Source: Kiritimatiellia bacterium (GTDB taxonomy: Bacteria > Verrucomicrobiota > Kiritimatiellia > RFP12 > UBA1067). Taken from it: 36,962 bases of DNA. The stretch is taken from positions 1 through 36,962 of the forward strand of contig JAFRSR010000026.1 in assembly GCA_017427485.1 (NCBI GenBank). The letters run 5' to 3'. The notes below the pieces were generated by a model. It searched no databases. It had not been told where the DNA came from and saw only the letters and a program-made list of their open reading frames with translations. The number at the start of each line of letters is the position of its first letter. Positions within the stretch are counted from its first letter, which is position 1. A program made the position numbers and the translations under genes. Positions 23,543 to 31,461 of this stretch are shown piece by piece.

Positions 23543-24796
23543 ATGATGAAAACCCGAATCAAGAAGTGCGTTGCTGCGGCGCTTGTCACAGCGGGCATGT
23601 GCGCGGCATACGCACAATCTGCCGTACGTGACCTTGCCAACATCGCGGATGCCTACACAGACAGGTCCCGCGAGAAACGCGAACAGGAGGCAGCTCCAGA
23701 CCATGTCAAGGAAATCTTCGGGTTGGCGAAGAAATCTGCCGAGGAGGACTTCAATGTCAACTTCGGAGGTTTCTTTACGGGGATGTCGCGTTACGACGCA
23801 CAGGATCTCGCCGCATATTACAAACTGAAGGAGGGAGAGTATTCGGTTGATGCCGTGCCCGGAAAGGCAATCAGTCGGTTGTGGTTCTCGCTTAAAGGGG
23901 TACGTCGTATCACAAAGGGTGGGAGCACATTGGATGAACTAGCCCAAGCTGTGGCGAATAGGGTGGGTGATCTGAAACACTATCGGCTGAAAGATTTGTA
24001 TGAGCTTAAGACGATTGATGGTGTTATTCTTACGCTGGATAATGATGGGCTTGCCATTCAAAATGAGGGTGTTAAGCAACAGAAACCTGTTGCAACGGCG
24101 GAGGCTGCGCAGAAAGACAAGGCCGATGTGGATGCTATAGAAAAAGCGGCGGCTGAAGAGGCGGCCCGCAAAGAAAGAGCAAAAAAAGAGGAGATTCCTC
24201 GTCTTGTCAGGGATATGATCGCCATTCCGGGCAAGAATTTCAAGATAGGCAAGTACGAGGTTACGCAGGTACAATGGCAAGCGGTCATGGGTGAAAATCC
24301 GTCAGAATTCAAGGGTTATGGCAATCCTGTGGAGAACGTGTCTTGGGATGACTGCAAGAAGTTTATAGAGAAGTTGAATGCCCTACCGGAGGTGAAGGAT
24401 TCTGGTTTGACGTTTCGGCTTCCGACTGAAGCGGAATGGGAATACGCCTGCCGTGCGGGATCGACGGGCGATTACTGCAAGCTCGCGGAAGGAACGGAAA
24501 TCACGGCCAGCACCTTGGGTGAGGTGGCGTGGTACGATGACAACAGCGGGCATAAGACGCATCCAGTCGGGCAGAAGAAGCCGAATGCGTTTGGCCTCTA
24601 CGATATGCATGGGAATGTGTGGGAGTGGTGTGAGGACTTGTATATGGCCGGCGACTCGCGCCGCGTGCGCCGGGGCGGCGGTTGGAGCAACAACTCCTGG
24701 TACTGTGAGGCTGGCGATGGGGGCTACGACTCCCCCGACTCTCGCAACGACGCCCTCGGCTTCCGCCTCGCGGCCTCCAAGGATGTGAACCGGTAA
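23543..24796 (+). CDS. Secreted SUMF1-fold protein with a DGR-like variable C-terminus
   Basis: AAAGGA lies about 8 nt before ATGATG; the signal peptide is MKTRIKKCVAAALVTAGMCAAYA. Residues about 25-170 form a domain of unknown type, 175-225 an Ala/Lys/Glu-rich likely coiled coil, and 225-417 a SUMF1/C-type-lectin fold (FKIGKYEVTQVQWQAVMG, NPVENVSWDDCKKFI, LPTEAEWEYACRAGS, PNAFGLYDMHGNVWEWCEDLY). The last 38 residues (RRGGGWSNNSWYC...SPDSRNDALGFRLA) match the variable region of diversity-generating retroelement target proteins. The gene body is AT-richer than the host (24001-24060: 25 G+C of 60), while the last 120 bp are about 70% G+C. No FGE catalytic CxxxxC pair is present. It is probably a surface ligand-binding protein. 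A small TGCGG/CCGCA hairpin precedes it at 23501-23515. Confidence 0.8.
   Translation: MMKTRIKKCVAAALVTAGMCAAYAQSAVRDLANIADAYTDRSREKREQEAAPDHVKEIFGLAKKSAEEDFNVNFGGFFTGMSRYDAQDLAAYYKLKEGEYSVDAVPGKAISRLWFSLKGVRRITKGGSTLDELAQAVANRVGDLKHYRLKDLYELKTIDGVILTLDNDGLAIQNEGVKQQKPVATAEAAQKDKADVDAIEKAAAEEAARKERAKKEEIPRLVRDMIAIPGKNFKIGKYEVTQVQWQAVMGENPSEFKGYGNPVENVSWDDCKKFIEKLNALPEVKDSGLTFRLPTEAEWEYACRAGSTGDYCKLAEGTEITASTLGEVAWYDDNSGHKTHPVGQKKPNAFGLYDMHGNVWEWCEDLYMAGDSRRVRRGGGWSNNSWYCEAGDGGYDSPDSRNDALGFRLAASKDVNR
24664..24775 (+). other. Candidate DGR variable region (VR)
   Basis: From GTGCGCCGGGGCGGC to CTCGGCTTCCGC, nearly every position that is Asn in typical DGR templates is a codon reachable from AAC, AAT, AAG or AGG by changing only A: AGC, AAC, AAC, TCC, TAC, GAG, GGC, GAT, GGG, GGC, TAC, GAC, TCC, TCT, AAC, GAC, GCC. 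The fixed frame words are RGG-W, C, PD-R and LGFR. G+C jumps from about 42-57% upstream to 70-72% here (hand counts of 60-bp lines). The matching template repeat and reverse transcriptase are not in the window. Confidence 0.5.
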
Positions 24797-24881
24797 AGCA
24801 GGCAAGGGCGAGCGGCGGCCGATGCACTAACGGTTGGGGCCCAGCGCAGCCGCGACGGACGAGATGCCCTTTGGCTTTTTG

Positions 24882-24956
24882 AAGCAGCGAGACGCCGCTT
24901 CCCCTAGGAGAGCCGCCAAGATGGCGGCTCTCCATGCGGTCGCAACAAGTTGCGAC
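24882..24956. repeat. Intergenic mosaic of three palindromes also found inside the GH92 gene
   Basis: In order: AAGCAGCGAGACGCCGCTT (24882-24900, one mismatch from the GH92 palindrome, inverse orientation), CCCCTAGGAGA, an 11-bp hairpin GGAGAGCCGCC/GGCGGCTCTCC (24907-24933) and GTCGCAACAAGTTGCGAC (24939-24956). With flanking DNA it fills the 305-bp gap between 24796 and 25102. The remainder of that gap holds the gatB remnant and a promoter. Confidence 0.85.
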
Positions 24957-24975
24957 CCTCCCGGTGAGAGGGGCG

Positions 24976-25022
24976 ACGGTGGTGGAATGGGTTAGCAGGT
25001 GACGAGCTTGCCGACGATTTCC
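24976..25022 (-). pseudogene. Remnant copy of the 3' end of gatB
   Basis: Read on the minus strand this encodes EIVGKLVTC and a TAA in the same context as the real gatB end (KIVGKLVAQKLAAC plus TAA at 26878-26880). The + strand words GGAATGGGTTAGCAGG and GACGAGCTTGCCGACGAT are shared; 15 nt between them are missing here. The two copies bracket the ATPase gene as direct repeats. Confidence 0.7.
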
Positions 25023-25058
25023 GTAAAACGCCATGTCACCTTGTTTGTGGGGCTGATA

Positions 25059-25069
25059 TTTGATAAACT
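25059..25069 (+). promoter_or_regulatory. Extended -10 promoter of the ATPase gene
   Basis: TTTGATAAACT, with hexamer TAAACT at 25064-25069, is a variant of the TATGGTAAACT motif. Transcription would start near 25076, supporting the ATG at 25102 over an in-frame TTG at 25060 that overlaps the promoter. Confidence 0.5.
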
Positions 25070-25101
25070 ACGCCGCGTTGGATCATAGCACAAGGCCGAC
25101 A

Positions 25102-26808
25102 ATGGATAAGACGACGAATATAAGCAGCATGCAAACGTGCACGACGGTGTGCAGGGACGGGCTTTTGCCGCCGCCCGTGGGGACGAGCGACTGGGCGAGG
25201 TTCTCGCGCACTTCGTATTGCGTGGACAAGACGCTGATATTGAAAGACCTCATCGACTCGGAGTCGACGGTGGTTTTGTTCACGCGCCCCAGGCGTTTCG
25301 GCAAGACGACGATGCTGGAGATGATCCGCGCGTTCTACGAAGGCGATGCATCGCTGTTCTACGACAAGAAAATCTGGGCGGCGGGCGAGGCGTACCGCAA
25401 GGAGCAGGGAAAGCATCCAGTGATATTCCTCTCGTTCAAGGACGTGAAATGGAAGACCTTTGGTGAATCCATCAAGTTTCTGAACGCCTTGCTTGCTCCT
25501 TGTGTCGGGAAATTTGCAAAGGCCGTCGATGCCCTGGAGCTAAAAGCTGAGCAGGATCGCCTGTTGCGCGTGATGCGTGAAAAGGGCGACGAACTGGATC
25601 TGGTGCAGTCGCTTGGCCTCCTCTGCAAGGCGGTGCATGCCTCCACGAAGAAGCTTCCGGTCATCCTGATCGACGAATACGACCAGCCGATCACGACCGC
25701 CTCGGCAAACGGCTACTATGACGAGATGTGCAACTTCATGCGCATTTTCCTTTCGGGTGCGCTGAAGGACAACACGCACTGCCATGTCGGCATCATGACC
25801 GGCGTTCTCCGTGTGGCGAAGGAGGGTATCCTCTCTGGACTCAACAATCCTGCCGTCTGGACGGTCTTCGAGCCGGAGTACTCGCAGTATTTCGGATTCA
25901 CCGAAGATGAGGTTGCCGAGATGGCGCGATACTATGGGGTGGAGGACAAGCTGCCTGAGATCAAGGGGTGGTACGATGGTTACGATTTTGGCGGAACCGA
26001 AATCTACAATCCGTGGAGCGTTCTCCGATATTTCCAGTGCAGGTGTAAGCCCGATGCGTACTGGCTCGACACGAGCTCCAACGATCTCATTACCGAGCTG
26101 GTGCGCGATTTGCCGCATGACATGGTGAAGACGCTGGAGGCGCTTCTTAGGGACGAGACGCCGCGTGTGCAGATGGCGAAGGAGCTTGGACCGTACAAGG
26201 ACATCTTGGCGCGGAAGAGCACCTTGTACGCCCTGTTGGTGTCGGCGGGCTATCTGAAGGTCGCGTCGCCGCTCGAAGAGGGGATGTGCGAGGTCGCGAT
26301 CCCGAACCACGAGCTCTCGCTCGTGTTCGTCAACGACATCAAGGCGAAGATCAACTTGGGCCTGGCCGTGGGGACGGATGACATCGTCGGGGCACTACTT
26401 GACCGCGACGCCGACGCTCTCCGCCAGGCGATCGCCGCGTTCCTGCTGGAAAGCGTCAGTTACTTCGACGCGGCGGCGGAGGGGTTCTTCCACGGACTCA
26501 CGCTCGGGTTCCTCGCGATCCTCAGGAAGCGGTTCCGGGTCCTCTCGAACGTCGAGTCCGGCGAGGGTCGATTCGACATCGCCCTCAAGCCGCTCGTCGA
26601 GCCGTTCCCGGCGTTCATCATCGAGGTCAAGGCGGCGGATTCCGCCAAGGACGACCTCAAGGCCCTTGCGCGTGAGGCCCGCGCCCAGATTGACGGAAAG
26701 CAGTACGACACGACCTTCCGCGCCGAGGGCATCACGGACATCGAGAAAATCGGCCTCGCCTATTTTAAGGACAAGGTCGAACTTTGCAAGGACCTCCCTC
26801 GGGACTAG
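25102..26808 (+). CDS. AAA-ATPase-like protein with C-terminal PD-(D/E)XK nuclease domain (DUF1703 type)
   Basis: The product has 568 residues and no signal peptide. The N-terminal ATPase-like domain has RPRRFGKTTM with Lys68 as the Walker A lysine, preceded by YCVDKTLILKDLI, and LPVILIDEYDQPI as Walker B. This is the layout of the AAA-ATPase_like family. The C-terminal part has the PD-(D/E)XK pattern: GRFDIAL with Asp492, then FIIEVKAA with Glu508/Lys510. Such proteins are abundant, often multicopy, in Bacteroidetes, Spirochaetes and PVC genomes; their role is unknown, with defence or mobile-DNA functions discussed. The gene is set between two copies of the gatB 3' end and near palindromic repeats, suggesting it arrived as a cassette. 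A hairpin shared with convergent gatB follows its stop (TAG). Confidence 0.88.
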   Translation: MDKTTNISSMQTCTTVCRDGLLPPPVGTSDWARFSRTSYCVDKTLILKDLIDSESTVVLFTRPRRFGKTTMLEMIRAFYEGDASLFYDKKIWAAGEAYRKEQGKHPVIFLSFKDVKWKTFGESIKFLNALLAPCVGKFAKAVDALELKAEQDRLLRVMREKGDELDLVQSLGLLCKAVHASTKKLPVILIDEYDQPITTASANGYYDEMCNFMRIFLSGALKDNTHCHVGIMTGVLRVAKEGILSGLNNPAVWTVFEPEYSQYFGFTEDEVAEMARYYGVEDKLPEIKGWYDGYDFGGTEIYNPWSVLRYFQCRCKPDAYWLDTSSNDLITELVRDLPHDMVKTLEALLRDETPRVQMAKELGPYKDILARKSTLYALLVSAGYLKVASPLEEGMCEVAIPNHELSLVFVNDIKAKINLGLAVGTDDIVGALLDRDADALRQAIAAFLLESVSYFDAAAEGFFHGLTLGFLAILRKRFRVLSNVESGEGRFDIALKPLVEPFPAFIIEVKAADSAKDDLKALAREARAQIDGKQYDTTFRAEGITDIEKIGLAYFKDKVELCKDLPRD

Positions 26809-26828
26809 ACACCAGACAGGGGCAAGGC

Positions 26829-26854
26829 GGCGGTCGCGGGGCGACCGCCCTACC
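26829..26854 (-). terminator. GGTAGGG hairpin element between convergent genes, probable terminator
   Basis: On the minus strand: GGTAG, GGCGGTCGC, loop CCC, GCGACCGCC, a perfect 9-bp stem. It lies between the stops of the ATPase gene and gatB and could end transcription from both sides. It is the only inverted copy of the 26-bp family in the window. Confidence 0.65.
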
Positions 26855-26877
26855 GGGGGCACCGGTGGGGGAATGGG

Positions 26878-28311
26878 TTAGCAGGCGGCGAGCTTCTGGG
26901 CGACGAGCTTGCCGACGATCTTCGGGTCGGCCTTGCCCTTTGAAAGCTTCATCACCTGGCCCACGAAGAAGCCGGCGGCGGCTTTCTTGCCGGCCTTGAA
27001 GTCGGCGACGGGACCGGGATTGGCGGCGATGGCCTGGTCCACGAACGCCTCGAGGGCGGCCGTGTCGCTGACGGCGCCGAGACCGCGTTCCTTCACGATC
27101 GCCTCCGGGTCGCCGCCTTTCTCGAAGATCTCCGGGAGGAGTTCCTTGAGCGTGGGGCCGTTGATCGTGCCGGCGGCGGCCATCTTCACGAGGGCGGCGA
27201 GCGCCTGCGGCGTCATCGCGCAGTCGTTGATCTCCTTGCCGCTCGCGTTGAGGAGGGCCATCACATCGCTCATGTAGAGGTTGCAGAGCTGCTTGGCGAT
27301 CTTCTTGTCGAGCCCCGTGGCGGCGGCCTCGAAGTAGTCGGCGTTCGCCTTGTGCTGGGAGAGGACGTCCGCGTCGTACTCGGCGATGCCGTACTCCTCG
27401 ATCATGCGCGCGCGGCGCGCCTTGGGCTGTTCGGGGAGGAGCTTGCGCCATGCCTCGATCTGCTCCTCGGAGAGGGCCACCGGCACGAGGTCGGGTTCGG
27501 GGAAGTAGCGGTAGTCGTGGGCGTTCTCCTTCGAGCGCATCGAGGCGGTCTCAAGGGCTTCGCCGTCCCACCGGCGCGTCTCCTGGATGATCGGGATCGA
27601 ATGCGTCCTGCACTCGCGCTGGCGGCGCGCCTCGTACTCGAGGGCGGCGTGGATGCCGCGGAAGGAGTTCATGTTCTTGATCTCCACCTTCGTGCCGAGC
27701 TTCGTCTCGCCCACGGGGCGGATGGAGATGTTCACGTCGGAGCGCATGTTGCCCTCTTCGAGGTTGCAGTCGCTCACGCCGGCGTAGACGAGCATCTCCT
27801 TGAGGGCGGTGAGGTAGGCAATCGCCTCGTCGGCGGACGCCATGTCCGGCTCCGAGACGATTTCCATGAGGGGCGTGCCGCCGCGGTTGAAGTCCACGCC
27901 CGAGCTCTGGGCGTAGTGGTTGATCTTCGCGGCGTCCTCCTCGAGGTGGATGTGGTTGATGCGGATGAACTTGGGACCGTTGGGCGTTTCGATCGTGACG
28001 CCGCCGCCGATGCAGAGCGGGTTGCCGTTCTCGGAGATCTGGTAGTCCTTCGCCATGTCGGGGTAGAAGTAGTTCTTCCGGTCGAAGGTGGCGTGGCGGT
28101 TGATCTCGCAGCCGAGCATGAGTCCGCTCATGACGGTGAGCTTCACGGCCTCCTTGTTCGCGACGGGCAGGGCGCCGGGGTAGCCCAGGCACACGGGGCA
28201 CACGTTGGTGTTGGGTTCGCAGCCGGTCTTCAGCAGGCAGCCGCAGAACATCTTCGTCTTTGTCTTGAGCTGGACGTGCGTCTCCAGCCCGATGGTGTTT
28301 TCGAATTCCAT
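26878..28311 (-). CDS. gatB: Asp/Glu-tRNA(Asn/Gln) amidotransferase subunit B
   Basis: The 477-residue product has the full GatB length and hallmarks: GLETHVQLKTKTKMFCGC, CPVCLGYPGALP (with the zinc-type cysteines of CGC and CPVC), FDRKNYFYPDMAKDYQI, HLEEDAAK, DFNRGGTPLMEIVSEPD, EIKNMNSFRGI, RSKENAHDYRYFPEPDL, and the C-terminal GatB/YqeY tail domain (NGPTLKELLPEIFEKGGDPEAIV). It converts misacylated Glu-tRNA(Gln) or Asp-tRNA(Asn) to the amidated forms as part of GatCAB in the cytoplasm. The ATG at 28311 is chosen because the family starts at MEFENTIG. gatA and gatC are not adjacent. The gene is divergent from the MBL-fold gene, with a TATAAT promoter in the shared 73-bp gap. Confidence 0.97.
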   Translation of the reverse strand: MEFENTIGLETHVQLKTKTKMFCGCLLKTGCEPNTNVCPVCLGYPGALPVANKEAVKLTVMSGLMLGCEINRHATFDRKNYFYPDMAKDYQISENGNPLCIGGGVTIETPNGPKFIRINHIHLEEDAAKINHYAQSSGVDFNRGGTPLMEIVSEPDMASADEAIAYLTALKEMLVYAGVSDCNLEEGNMRSDVNISIRPVGETKLGTKVEIKNMNSFRGIHAALEYEARRQRECRTHSIPIIQETRRWDGEALETASMRSKENAHDYRYFPEPDLVPVALSEEQIEAWRKLLPEQPKARRARMIEEYGIAEYDADVLSQHKANADYFEAAATGLDKKIAKQLCNLYMSDVMALLNASGKEINDCAMTPQALAALVKMAAAGTINGPTLKELLPEIFEKGGDPEAIVKERGLGAVSDTAALEAFVDQAIAANPGPVADFKAGKKAAAGFFVGQVMKLSKGKADPKIVGKLVAQKLAAC

Positions 28312-28345
28312 GTGCGTTCTCGTTCTCGTGTGGGAAACGGGGAGT

Positions 28346-28354
28346 ATTATACCA
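28346..28354 (-). promoter_or_regulatory. gatB promoter (-10)
   Basis: On the minus strand TGGTATAAT, with a perfect TATAAT at 28346-28351. Predicted leader about 28 nt before the gatB ATG. Confidence 0.65.
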
Positions 28355-28367
28355 CGAACTGCGGAAG

Positions 28368-28378
28368 TATGGTATACT
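28368..28378 (+). promoter_or_regulatory. Extended -10 promoter of the MBL-fold gene
   Basis: TATGGTATACT with hexamer TATACT at 28373-28378; the ATG at 28385 is 6 nt further on, so the transcript should begin at or within a base or two of the start codon (leaderless). Confidence 0.65.
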
Positions 28379-28384
28379 GTCCGC

Positions 28385-29299
28385 ATGAAAAAGCTCACGA
28401 CGCAACATGCATTTGAAGAAAAACGTCCGTCATTTGAGGAAATCCTGCCGGGCACCTATCTTCTGAAGGTCCCGTTCGGGCCCGTCTGGACCGGCATCGC
28501 GCTCGTGCGCGGGGAGAAGAACATTCTCGTCGACTCCTCTCACCTCGAGCCCGAGACCTATCTCCTTCCCGCCCTGGACGAACTGGGGATGAAGATCGGC
28601 GACATCGACTGGCTGCTCAACACGCACGTGCACGGCGACCACATCGGCGGACACCATGCGCTCGTGACGAAGTACGGTCTCAAAACGGCCACGCTCGCAT
28701 CGGCGGCGGACGCGCTGCGCGATCCGGTGAAGGTGGCGATCCGCGTGCGCACGCGCTTTCCCGAGAACTCGCCGCCGCCGCAGAGCTACTTGAAGGGCGT
28801 GGAGCCGGACCGGCTCTTGGAGGAGGGCGAGCTCCTGGAAGGGCGGTTCCGCGCGCTCGCGACGCCCGGACACGACGACGATTGCCTCGTGTGGATCGAC
28901 ACCGCGACCGGAACGGCGTTCACGGGCGACTCGCTTCAGGCGAACGGCACCGTCTGCCAGGGCGTGGCGTTCTACCGCGACCTCGCGGCGTACCGCCGGA
29001 CGCTCGGGAAGATGGCGGCGGAGCCGCTTGCCAACCTCGTCTGCGGACACGACTACGACGGCATCGGGAGCGTGGTCGCGGGGCGCGCGGCCGTGTCCGA
29101 CGCGTTGCGGCTCTGCGCGGCGCGCGTGAAGGCGTACGGCGCGCGGATCGCGGAATACGTGAAGGAGGGCGTGCCCGTGGAGGAGGAGCCGGTGTCGCTC
29201 GCCACCCGGCTGATCCGCGACGAAGGCTGCGGCATGCCGGAGAAACTTTTCCTCGCGCTCCACACCGTCTCGGAGCATCTCAAGGAGATTGGCGCCTGA
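28385..29299 (+). CDS. Metallo-beta-lactamase-fold hydrolase
   Basis: The product has 304 residues and no signal peptide. The MBL metal-binding motif is THVHGDHIGG (His81, His83, Asp85, His86), followed by TPGHDDDCLVWID with a His of the second site, GDSL (bridging Asp) and VCGHDYDG. The layout is that of glyoxalase II-like or general MBL hydrolases that act on thioesters or other small esters. The C-terminal 70 residues are helical (EEPVSLATRLIRDEGC). Substrate unknown. Expressed from its own promoter with an almost zero-length leader; divergent from gatB. Confidence 0.9.
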   Translation: MKKLTTQHAFEEKRPSFEEILPGTYLLKVPFGPVWTGIALVRGEKNILVDSSHLEPETYLLPALDELGMKIGDIDWLLNTHVHGDHIGGHHALVTKYGLKTATLASAADALRDPVKVAIRVRTRFPENSPPPQSYLKGVEPDRLLEEGELLEGRFRALATPGHDDDCLVWIDTATGTAFTGDSLQANGTVCQGVAFYRDLAAYRRTLGKMAAEPLANLVCGHDYDGIGSVVAGRAAVSDALRLCAARVKAYGARIAEYVKEGVPVEEEPVSLATRLIRDEGCGMPEKLFLALHTVSEHLKEIGA

Positions 29300-29321
29300 A
29301 TTGGTGCATTGGGCGGCGAAA

Positions 29322-29332
29322 TATGGTATAAT
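29322..29332 (+). promoter_or_regulatory. Extended -10 promoter of the acyl-CoA dehydrogenase-like gene
   Basis: TATGGTATAAT with a perfect TATAAT at 29327-29332, preceded by GGCGGCGAAA. The predicted start near 29339 rules out the upstream ATG at 29331 and supports the ATG at 29361. Confidence 0.7.
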
Positions 29333-29360
29333 GAACGGCAAGGAAGGAAAAGATAACGAG

Positions 29361-31388
29361 ATGCAGACCGAAACGACCGAACGGCAGACGATGAAAATGC
29401 TCCCCGGCGACGAGGTGCGCCAGATCATGTGGCGCTTTGCCGAGCGAATAGACCTCCAGATGATCGTGGCCGGCGCGCGCGGCGTGGCGCGCGGAATCGT
29501 GGCGAAGCTCGTGGCGGGCGGACAGCGCAAGACGCACGACTGGACGGTCGAGAAGCAGGGCGCGTTCGACGCGTTCGACGCCTCCGGCATCACAGCGAGC
29601 ACGCTCATGCAGGAATACGGCGGCCTCGTCGACGGCCCGAAGAACTTCGTCTCGTCGCTGATTTCCTACGAACTCAGCTGGGTGGACAACGGCGCGGCGA
29701 CGTCCGCCCTCGTGAACTGCCTTGCGATGGGTCCGATCGCGGAGCTCGGCACGCCCGAGCAGCAACGGTACTACATGTCGCGCTGCGCGCCCGGCAACGA
29801 GACGGGCAGGGCGTGGCGCGGCTCGTTCGCGCTCACGGAGCCGCTTCCCTATGTGGGCGTGGACACGGGCGTCCTCTGCGGGCGCGTGAGCGTGGCGGAA
29901 TGGAAGGAGGGCGAGGAGCCGAAGTTGCGCGTCGAGAAGCGCGGCCGGTTCATCACCAACATCGCGATCGCCGACTACGTGACGGTGGCCGTCAACTCCG
30001 GCGACGACCGCATCAAGGGCAGCTGCATGGTGATCGTGGAGGCCTCCGACCCCGGCACGTTCGACCGCGGCGCGCAGACGCTCAAGTGCGTGCACCAGCT
30101 CTCCAACACGGGCGACCCCGTGATCGACGTCACCGTGCCCGCCTCGCGCATCGTAGGCGGCTACACGGTCAAGGACGGGCAGATCGTGCCGAACCTCGCG
30201 CACTCCGAGATCATCGCGCAGGTCTTCTCCAAAACGCGCGTGGGCGTGGGCTTGATGGGCGCCGGCTCGCTCATGAGCGCGATCGAGCCGGTGATCCGCT
30301 ACCAGCGCACGCGTTTCCACGGCGCGGTGGGCGTGGACGAGTCGTCGCCCCGCTACCAGCAGGGGCTTCAGATGAAGGAGGACGTGACGGAGCGCCTCGC
30401 GGACGTGTGGGCGACCGCAGAGGCCGCGGCGTCGCTCGGTTTCGACATCACCCGCCGCTTCGACGCGATCGAGCTCATTGAGGACGAGGCGAAGGCCAAG
30501 CTCGGCAAGGGCCGCGAGATGCTGAAGAACATGAAGGCCCCGATGGCCGCGGCCGCCGCGCTCCTCGCCGAGGGGAAGGATCCGCTTGAAGATACCGACG
30601 TCACCGTCCGCTACGTCTATCTCCAGGCCCTCTGCAACATCCTCTGTCCGAGCTGCAAGCTCTGGAACACCGGCCATGGCGCGGACATGATGCGCCAGGC
30701 CGTGTCCCTCATGGGCGGCTACGGCATCACCGAGGACTGTCCGGGATTCCTCTTCTACAAGTGGACGGACATGCAGCTCGACGCGACGTACGAGGGGCCC
30801 GAGGCCGTGCAGCGCCGCCAGATTTCCGAGACGATGGCGAACCCCGTGTTCCTCGCGCAGCTCGAGGCGTGGGCGAAGGAGCTCGACGCGTGCCCGAAGG
30901 CCGCCGAGAACGGCGCGGCCGCGCTTGCGGCGGCGCTCCGCCTGTGGTCGTGGACGCGTGCGTTCGCGGCCGGGGCGAAGGACCCTTCCGGCAAGAAGCT
31001 CGGCGCCTCCCAGCGCCACGGCGTGGTGTTTCCGCTCGCGGACGCGCTGGCGGGGCTCATGGCGGCCACGAGTTTCTGGCAGGACATCCGCTTCCTCGCC
31101 CTCAATGGCGCGGAGCATCCTGTGGTGGGGCCGGAGCTCGCGGGCTATCTCAACACGTTCAACGACCTTCTCGGCACGATCGTGGCGGACGTCGCGGGCG
31201 AAGCCGCGAAGGTCTGCGCGGGGGTGGTGTACGGCTTCAACGCCGCGACGGCGGATGACAAGGCGTCGTTTGCGGCGCTGCGTACGGCGGTGGACGAATC
31301 CCTGGCCGGCACGCGCCTTGCGAAGGACCGTGCCGCGAAGTGCCTCACCACGGTCATGATCCCGGAGGCGCTCGACTATCCGATGTGA
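29361..31388 (+). CDS. Acyl-CoA dehydrogenase family protein (large form)
   Basis: The ATG at 29361 is chosen from the promoter position and a purine-rich AAGGAAGG stretch upstream. The product has 675 residues, longer than the usual 380-400. The central part shows the flavin-dependent acyl-CoA dehydrogenase pattern: RGSFALTEPLPYVGVD, FITNIAIADYVTVAV, HQLSNTGDPVIDVTVPASRIVGG, SKTRVGVGLMGAGSLMSAIEPVIRYQRTRF and MRQAVSLMGGYGITEDCPGFLFYKWTDMQLDATYEGPE. The last approximately 190 residues form an extra helical domain. It would oxidise an acyl-CoA (or related thioester) in the cytoplasm with an electron-transfer flavoprotein as partner. The substrate is not evident and no etf or thiolase genes lie nearby. 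Confidence 0.88.
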   Translation: MQTETTERQTMKMLPGDEVRQIMWRFAERIDLQMIVAGARGVARGIVAKLVAGGQRKTHDWTVEKQGAFDAFDASGITASTLMQEYGGLVDGPKNFVSSLISYELSWVDNGAATSALVNCLAMGPIAELGTPEQQRYYMSRCAPGNETGRAWRGSFALTEPLPYVGVDTGVLCGRVSVAEWKEGEEPKLRVEKRGRFITNIAIADYVTVAVNSGDDRIKGSCMVIVEASDPGTFDRGAQTLKCVHQLSNTGDPVIDVTVPASRIVGGYTVKDGQIVPNLAHSEIIAQVFSKTRVGVGLMGAGSLMSAIEPVIRYQRTRFHGAVGVDESSPRYQQGLQMKEDVTERLADVWATAEAAASLGFDITRRFDAIELIEDEAKAKLGKGREMLKNMKAPMAAAAALLAEGKDPLEDTDVTVRYVYLQALCNILCPSCKLWNTGHGADMMRQAVSLMGGYGITEDCPGFLFYKWTDMQLDATYEGPEAVQRRQISETMANPVFLAQLEAWAKELDACPKAAENGAAALAAALRLWSWTRAFAAGAKDPSGKKLGASQRHGVVFPLADALAGLMAATSFWQDIRFLALNGAEHPVVGPELAGYLNTFNDLLGTIVADVAGEAAKVCAGVVYGFNAATADDKASFAALRTAVDESLAGTRLAKDRAAKCLTTVMIPEALDYPM

Positions 31389-31461
31389 TTTTGGAAAGAT
31401 GTGTCAGTTCCGCAAGGACTACGCGCCTTTCCATACGTACAACGCAACAGGAGGTAATACA

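Noticed and set aside
23543..25101. A complete DGR cassette next to the variable gene
   Set aside because: No template-like AAC-rich repeat and no reverse transcriptase reading frame exist in the window, so only the putative variable region is reported.
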